Below, one piece after another: positions 6,522 to 9,976 of a DNA stretch of 9,976 nucleotides (its first letter is position 1; each line of letters opens with the position of its first letter). The DNA is from Bacteroidales bacterium (GTDB lineage: Bacteria; Bacteroidota; Bacteroidia; Bacteroidales; JAADGE01): positions 1 through 9,976 of the forward strand of contig JALSMF010000374.1 of NCBI GenBank assembly GCA_026987795.1. Reading direction: 5' to 3'. Under the pieces are notes generated by a model. That model saw only the letters and a list, made by a program, of their open reading frames with translations. It had not been told where the DNA came from and did no database searches. The position numbers and the translations under genes were made by a program.

Positions 6522-7922
6522 ATGAAAGAGCAACTTAAACTTCCTGTTTTTAATATTATAAAAACACTTGCAAACAAAGACAACTTGCAGGTATATGCCG
6601 TCGGCGGATTTGTGCGCGACTTAATTATGAAACGCCCGTCTAAAGATGTTGATATTGTAATTGTCGGAAACGGAATAAAACTTGCGGAAGCAGTAGCCGG
6701 AAAACTTCCGGGCAAGCCTAAAGTTACCGTTTTTAAGCGTTTCGGGACAGCAATGTTCAAATATAACGGTTTTGAATACGAATTTGTAGGAGCAAGAAAG
6801 GAGTCTTACAGTCCGGATTCCAGAAAGCCGTCGGTAGAGGAGGGAACTCTCGAAGATGACCAAAAAAGACGAGACCTTACGATAAATGCTTTGGCTGTCA
6901 GTTTACACCCGGATAATTTCGGAGAACTCACAGACCCTTTTGACGGATTAAACGATATAAAGAACAAGATAATAAGAACGCCGCTTGACCCTGACATTAC
7001 ATTTTCGGATGATCCTTTGCGTATGATGCGTGCCGTGCGTTTTGCCTGTCAGTTGAATTTTGAAATATATCCCGAAACGCTTCAGGCGTTAAAACGAAAT
7101 AAGGACCGCATTAAAATCATATCAAAAGAACGCATAAGCGATGAACTAAATAAAATTATCCTGACGAAAAAACCTTCCGCAGGCTTTAAGATTTTACATA
7201 AAACAGGCTTGCTTGAAATTATATTTCCTGAGCTTACGGCATTAAAAGGTGTTGAGACTATTGAGGGATTAAGCCATAAAGATAATTTTTTTCATACTTT
7301 ACAGGTTTTGGACAATGTTTCCGATAAATCGGAAAATTTATGGTTGAGGTGGGCGGCACTTTTGCACGATATAGGGAAGCCTGCAACTAAACGATTTACA
7401 AAAAGCGGATGGACTTTTCATTCTCACGAATTTGTCGGGAAAAAGATGGTTCCGGAAATATTTAAAAGACTGAAACTGCCTTTGAATGAAAAAATGGTTT
7501 ATGTTCAGAAGTTAGTATTGCTCCATCTTCGCCCTATTGCTCTTGTTAAAGAGGAAGTTACGGATTCTGCCGTAAGGCGGTTGCTTTTTGAAGCCGGAGA
7601 TGCCGTTGATGATTTAATGCTTTTGGCAGAAGCGGATATTACCTCCAAAAATGAAAAAAAGGTTAAAACTTTTTTGAAAAATCTTGAAAAAGTCAGAAAA
7701 AAACTTGCAGAGGTAGAAGAGAAAGATAAAATACGGAATTGGCAGCCTCCGGTTACCGGTGAGGTTATAATGAAAACATTTAATTTAAAACCGTCAAAAG
7801 AAGTCGGGATAATTAAAGATGCAATAAGAGAAGCTATTTTGGACGGAAAAATACCTAATAATTATGATGCGGCATATAACTTTATGCTGGAATACGTAAA
7901 AACAAACAATATTCTGTCTTGA
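6522..7922 (+). CDS. cca: CCA tRNA nucleotidyltransferase (class II) with HD domain
   Basis: This 466-residue enzyme builds or repairs the 3' CCA end of tRNAs from CTP and ATP. The nucleotidyltransferase head carries GGFVRD at 28-33 and the metal-binding acids D42 and D44 in DVDIV. The nucleotide-recognition motif is RRDLTINAL at 116-124. Next comes DDPLRMMRAVRF at 163-174, then the RNA-binding helix region with KERISDELNKI. The C-terminal half contains an HD-type phosphohydrolase domain: H258 in FFHTLQVLDNV, H282-D283 in LLHDIGKP, and H300/H302 in TFHSHEF. A lysine-rich tail follows. Head-plus-HD architecture and length fit Bacteroidota homologues. In other bacteria the HD domain shows phosphatase or phosphodiesterase activity, which is not provable here. 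The main alternative within the family is poly(A) polymerase. It lies 53 bp after the phosphomutase gene and converges with ribF. No tRNA gene is nearby. Confidence 0.93.
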   Translation: MKEQLKLPVFNIIKTLANKDNLQVYAVGGFVRDLIMKRPSKDVDIVIVGNGIKLAEAVAGKLPGKPKVTVFKRFGTAMFKYNGFEYEFVGARKESYSPDSRKPSVEEGTLEDDQKRRDLTINALAVSLHPDNFGELTDPFDGLNDIKNKIIRTPLDPDITFSDDPLRMMRAVRFACQLNFEIYPETLQALKRNKDRIKIISKERISDELNKIILTKKPSAGFKILHKTGLLEIIFPELTALKGVETIEGLSHKDNFFHTLQVLDNVSDKSENLWLRWAALLHDIGKPATKRFTKSGWTFHSHEFVGKKMVPEIFKRLKLPLNEKMVYVQKLVLLHLRPIALVKEEVTDSAVRRLLFEAGDAVDDLMLLAEADITSKNEKKVKTFLKNLEKVRKKLAEVEEKDKIRNWQPPVTGEVIMKTFNLKPSKEVGIIKDAIREAILDGKIPNNYDAAYNFMLEYVKTNNILS

Positions 7923-7957
7923 AATTAAAAAATATCGAACAGGCATTTTTTATCTTT

Positions 7958-8911
7958 TCAGGAAAACAGTTTTAATTTACCTGATTCTTTTTTAAAAAAA
8001 TAATCTGTTTCTTCTTTATCTTTTTCTATCTGCTTTTTCAGTTCGTATTTAGTTGAAAATTTAATTTCGTTACGAATAAATTTCTTAAAATAGACATATA
8101 TTACTTTGCCGTATATATCTCGGTTAAAATCAAAGATATGAACTTCTGTTGATGTTTTGCCGCCTGCATTTATTGTCGGTCTTGAACCTATATTGAGCAT
8201 ACCGTTATGTTCTTTGCCGTCAATAATAATTTTTACGGCATAAACTCCGCTTGCAGGCAAAAGTTTTTCTTCGTGAATATTTATGTTTGCAGTAGGAAAT
8301 CCGATGGTTCTGCCTATTCTGTTTCCGGAAACAACCTTTCCCGATAAGAAGTAGTCATAACCGAGACATTCGTTTGCTTCGATAATATTTCCGGAAAGTA
8401 AAGCATTTCTTATTTTTGTTGAACTTACTTTTTTTCCGTTTAAACTGAACGGCTCGACTTTCAAAATTTCTGTTCCGAAAGGTTTTGCACAGTTTTGTAA
8501 TATTTGTAAGTTGTCTTGCTTGTCTTTTCCGAAACGATGATCGTATCCGACAATCAGTTTTTTTATTTTAAGCTTATTACACAGTATGCTCTCTATAAAA
8601 TCGCAGGATGTAAGGTTCGCAAAATCTTTTGTAAACGGGTAAATTATGAAATTATTTATACCTGCTTTTTCAAGAAGTTGTATTTTTTCGTCAAGTGTGT
8701 TAAGTAAAAACAGGTCTTTAAAATCAGGATTTAAAACTTTTCGCGGATGCGGATAAAGAGTAAAAACGACCGATTCACCCTTATTTTTTTCTGCTTCTTC
8801 GGTTAATACGGATAATATTTTTTTATGTCCGAGATGAACCCCGTCAAAAGTCCCTACCGTAAGAATCGGTTTTTTTGCTTTAAAATCTTGTATATTTTTG
8901 TGTATTTTCAA
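7958..8911 (-). CDS. ribF: Bifunctional riboflavin kinase / FAD synthetase, TTG start
   Basis: This 317-residue enzyme phosphorylates riboflavin to FMN and adenylates FMN to FAD. The N-terminal nucleotidyltransferase (FAD synthetase) domain shows GTFDGVHLGH with the HxGH motif at 26-29, VGYDHRFGKD at 121-130, and SSTKIR at 163-168. The C-terminal flavokinase barrel (about 185-306) shows GRTIGFPTAN at 200-209, LNIGSRPT at 239-246, and TEVHIFDF at 255-262 with the likely catalytic base E256. Length matches the family. The first codon is TTG at 8911. No ATG or GTG lies in frame between it and an upstream TAA at 8938-8936, and the next Met is near residue 238, far inside the protein, so a non-ATG start is required. 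The stop is 35 bp from the convergent cca stop. It probably has its own promoter (8931-8938), as a terminator separates it from the DUF4476 gene. Confidence 0.95.
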   Translation of the reverse strand: MKIHKNIQDFKAKKPILTVGTFDGVHLGHKKILSVLTEEAEKNKGESVVFTLYPHPRKVLNPDFKDLFLLNTLDEKIQLLEKAGINNFIIYPFTKDFANLTSCDFIESILCNKLKIKKLIVGYDHRFGKDKQDNLQILQNCAKPFGTEILKVEPFSLNGKKVSSTKIRNALLSGNIIEANECLGYDYFLSGKVVSGNRIGRTIGFPTANINIHEEKLLPASGVYAVKIIIDGKEHNGMLNIGSRPTINAGGKTSTEVHIFDFNRDIYGKVIYVYFKKFIRNEIKFSTKYELKKQIEKDKEETDYFFKKESGKLKLFS

Positions 8912-8924
8912 CTTTGAGAAATAA

Positions 8925-8955
8925 AAAGGGCAAATTTATAAGAAACTTGCCCTTT
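8925..8955 (-). terminator. Strong intrinsic terminator of the DUF4476 gene
   Basis: Arms 8925-8937 and 8943-8955 pair over 13 positions with a 5-nt loop (8938-8942). The one A/C mismatch on the plus strand becomes a U-G wobble in the minus-strand RNA. Three consecutive G-C pairs lie near the base (GGGC/GCCC), and the minus-strand RNA continues into UUUUUAUUU. The plus strand lacks a T tract after the stem, so it works in one direction. The hairpin begins 23 bp past the DUF4476 stop codon and ends just upstream of ribF. Confidence 0.85.
8931..8938 (-). promoter_or_regulatory. Candidate -7 promoter element for ribF, inside the terminator stem
   Basis: The minus strand reads TAAATTTG, an exact TAnnTTTG match, placed about 20 bp before the ribF TTG start. 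Transcription would start near 8924, giving a leader of roughly 13 nt. It falls entirely within the terminator hairpin at 8925-8955. No good TTTG -33 element is seen at the usual distance, so the match could be coincidental. Confidence 0.4.
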
Positions 8956-8978
8956 GCGAAAAAATATTTTAATTGTAT

Positions 8979-9905
8979 CTATCTTACTGAATTTATATAT
9001 TTATTCAGTTCGCTAATTGAAGATGAGAAATCGAATATGTCATTAATTATAAAATAATTCTCGACATCAAATGTTCGGGTATATGCAAATTTTGCAAATT
9101 TAAGTTTATCACTTTCAAAATCAAATAATGATGCAATTTCTTTTACTTGTTGTGCAGTCAGACAGTTAGAGTTCATAACCTGTTCAGCGATGGTCCTTTT
9201 ATCAGAATCAAAATCTGCGTTCATAATTGTTTGTTTTGCTCTTTGAAAATTATTCGGACTCATAGGCCAAGGGCAACCGATTCGTCCGTTATAACCGGGC
9301 ATTACATAATGATTGGTATGTGCTTCTGTAACTTCGTAATGTGTTTCATTTTCGTAAATATTTGATTCGTACTGAACACCCGCAGTACTGTTTACATTTA
9401 CATTTGAATTCAGGTTTACGCCGTCTTCTGTTTGTATTGAGATACTTCCTCCTGTTTCGTTTACATTCATGTTAATATTTATACCGCTTACGTTTGGGTC
9501 TGTTACTACAGTATTGTTGTTAATGTAAACTTCATCTTGATAATTCGGTTCATTGTAAACATAATCGTAGGGCAGCGGTGATTCTGAATAGAATCTTAAT
9601 ACATTCCTTCCTTTTTTATCTTTTTTTATCCTGTATGTAATTTCTGTTCCGGGTTTTGTGTAAACATTTTTGTCAATATTCGGAATTGCATTATCTTCAA
9701 AAATAATTTTTATTTTGTAAGCCGGATTTGTGAGTCCTTCAATCTTTACATTTGTTCGAGGTTCGAGGTTCTTTTTTAATCCGTTAACTATTACCGTAAA
9801 AGGCTGTCCGTTTTCGGAGAAAAAGGTTAAAGTTGAATAGGGTTGAGAAAAAGCAAAAAAAGTTCCTGAAAGAATAATAAAAAACAGTAAGTATAATTTT
9901 TTCAT
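8979..9905 (-). CDS. Secreted DUF4476-domain protein
   Basis: This 308-residue protein begins with a signal peptide (MKKLYLLFF hydrophobic core, likely cleavage at FS-Q21). There is no lipobox cysteine, so it is probably periplasmic or surface-exposed rather than a lipoprotein. Residues 24-110 form a beta-rich domain (STLTFFSENGQPFTVIVNG, PRTNVKIEGLTNPAYKIKI, EITYRIKKDKKG) typical of the N-terminus of DUF4476 proteins as I recall them. A low-complexity Asn/Thr/Val-rich linker spans about 126-200 (GININMNVNETGG, NLNSNVNVNSTAG). The C-terminal DUF4476 helical domain spans about 211-305, with FQRAKQTI, LTAQQVKEIASLFDF, KLKFAKFAYTRTFD and C211/C248. Its function is unknown; the family is characteristic of Bacteroidota. 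The gene ends in a strong terminator and looks monocistronic. ATG at 9905 gives a canonical signal peptide. Confidence 0.85.
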   Translation of the reverse strand: MKKLYLLFFIILSGTFFAFSQPYSTLTFFSENGQPFTVIVNGLKKNLEPRTNVKIEGLTNPAYKIKIIFEDNAIPNIDKNVYTKPGTEITYRIKKDKKGRNVLRFYSESPLPYDYVYNEPNYQDEVYINNNTVVTDPNVSGININMNVNETGGSISIQTEDGVNLNSNVNVNSTAGVQYESNIYENETHYEVTEAHTNHYVMPGYNGRIGCPWPMSPNNFQRAKQTIMNADFDSDKRTIAEQVMNSNCLTAQQVKEIASLFDFESDKLKFAKFAYTRTFDVENYFIINDIFDFSSSISELNKYINSVR

Positions 9906-9976
9906 AACATTTTAATTTTTTTTACAAATAAAGTTAAATTATATTAATTTGTGCTAAAAATATTCTGTATAAAATA

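Noticed and set aside
6401..6997. Minus-strand open frames of 63-119 codons
   Set aside because: They are shadows of the cca nucleotidyltransferase domain on the opposite strand.
7923..7957. Shared bidirectional terminator between the convergent cca and ribF genes
   Set aside because: No inverted repeat of useful length could be found in the 35-bp gap or the adjacent gene ends.
9906..9976. Promoter for the DUF4476 gene
   Set aside because: Only a one-mismatch -7 candidate (TAACTTTA at 9936-9929 on the minus strand) is visible, in very AT-rich sequence near the window edge; not strong enough to annotate.
1..9976. Defence system, mobile element, CRISPR array or biosynthetic cluster
   Set aside because: All confident genes belong to housekeeping or envelope families, and no transposase, integrase, spaced repeat array or toxin-antitoxin pair was found.

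Overview
The window looks like chromosomal housekeeping DNA from a Bacteroidota bacterium. The evidence is AT-rich sequence, exact TAnnTTTG-type -7 elements upstream of several genes, no clear Shine-Dalgarno sequences, a LolA-like gene directly downstream of ftsK, a DUF4476 protein, and small secreted proteins that look like outer-membrane barrels. The genus cannot be told from the sequence. No tRNA, rRNA, CRISPR array, insertion sequence, phage gene or other mobile element was seen.

Left block (1-3718, all minus strand): ftsK, then a LolA-like lipoprotein carrier, then a CheY-like receiver protein that runs off the left edge. The gaps are 59 and 80 bp, so this may be one transcription unit, read from a promoter near 3755-3762. 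FtsK moves DNA at division and LolA works in envelope biogenesis. The receiver protein belongs to a two-component system whose kinase is not in the window.

Middle block: two minus-strand genes (3932-4940), 4 bp apart, encode small secreted proteins that align with each other and are probably tandem paralogues with a beta-barrel fold. A clear intrinsic terminator follows them (3872-3906). A 196-bp divergent promoter region (4941-5136) separates them from two plus-strand genes: a phosphomannomutase/phosphoglucomutase (5137-6468) and a CCA tRNA nucleotidyltransferase with an HD domain (6522-7922).

Right block (minus strand): ribF (bifunctional riboflavin kinase/FAD synthetase, 7958-8911) converges on the cca gene. 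Upstream of it is a secreted DUF4476 protein (8979-9905). The compact region between them holds a strong terminator for the DUF4476 gene, and one arm of its stem contains an exact -7 promoter match that could serve ribF. ribF itself appears to start at TTG.

No previously undescribed multi-gene system is evident. The items most worth checking are the ribF terminator/promoter overlap with its TTG start, the tandem barrel paralogues, and the little-characterised DUF4476 protein. No stretch longer than 300 bases lacks a gene.
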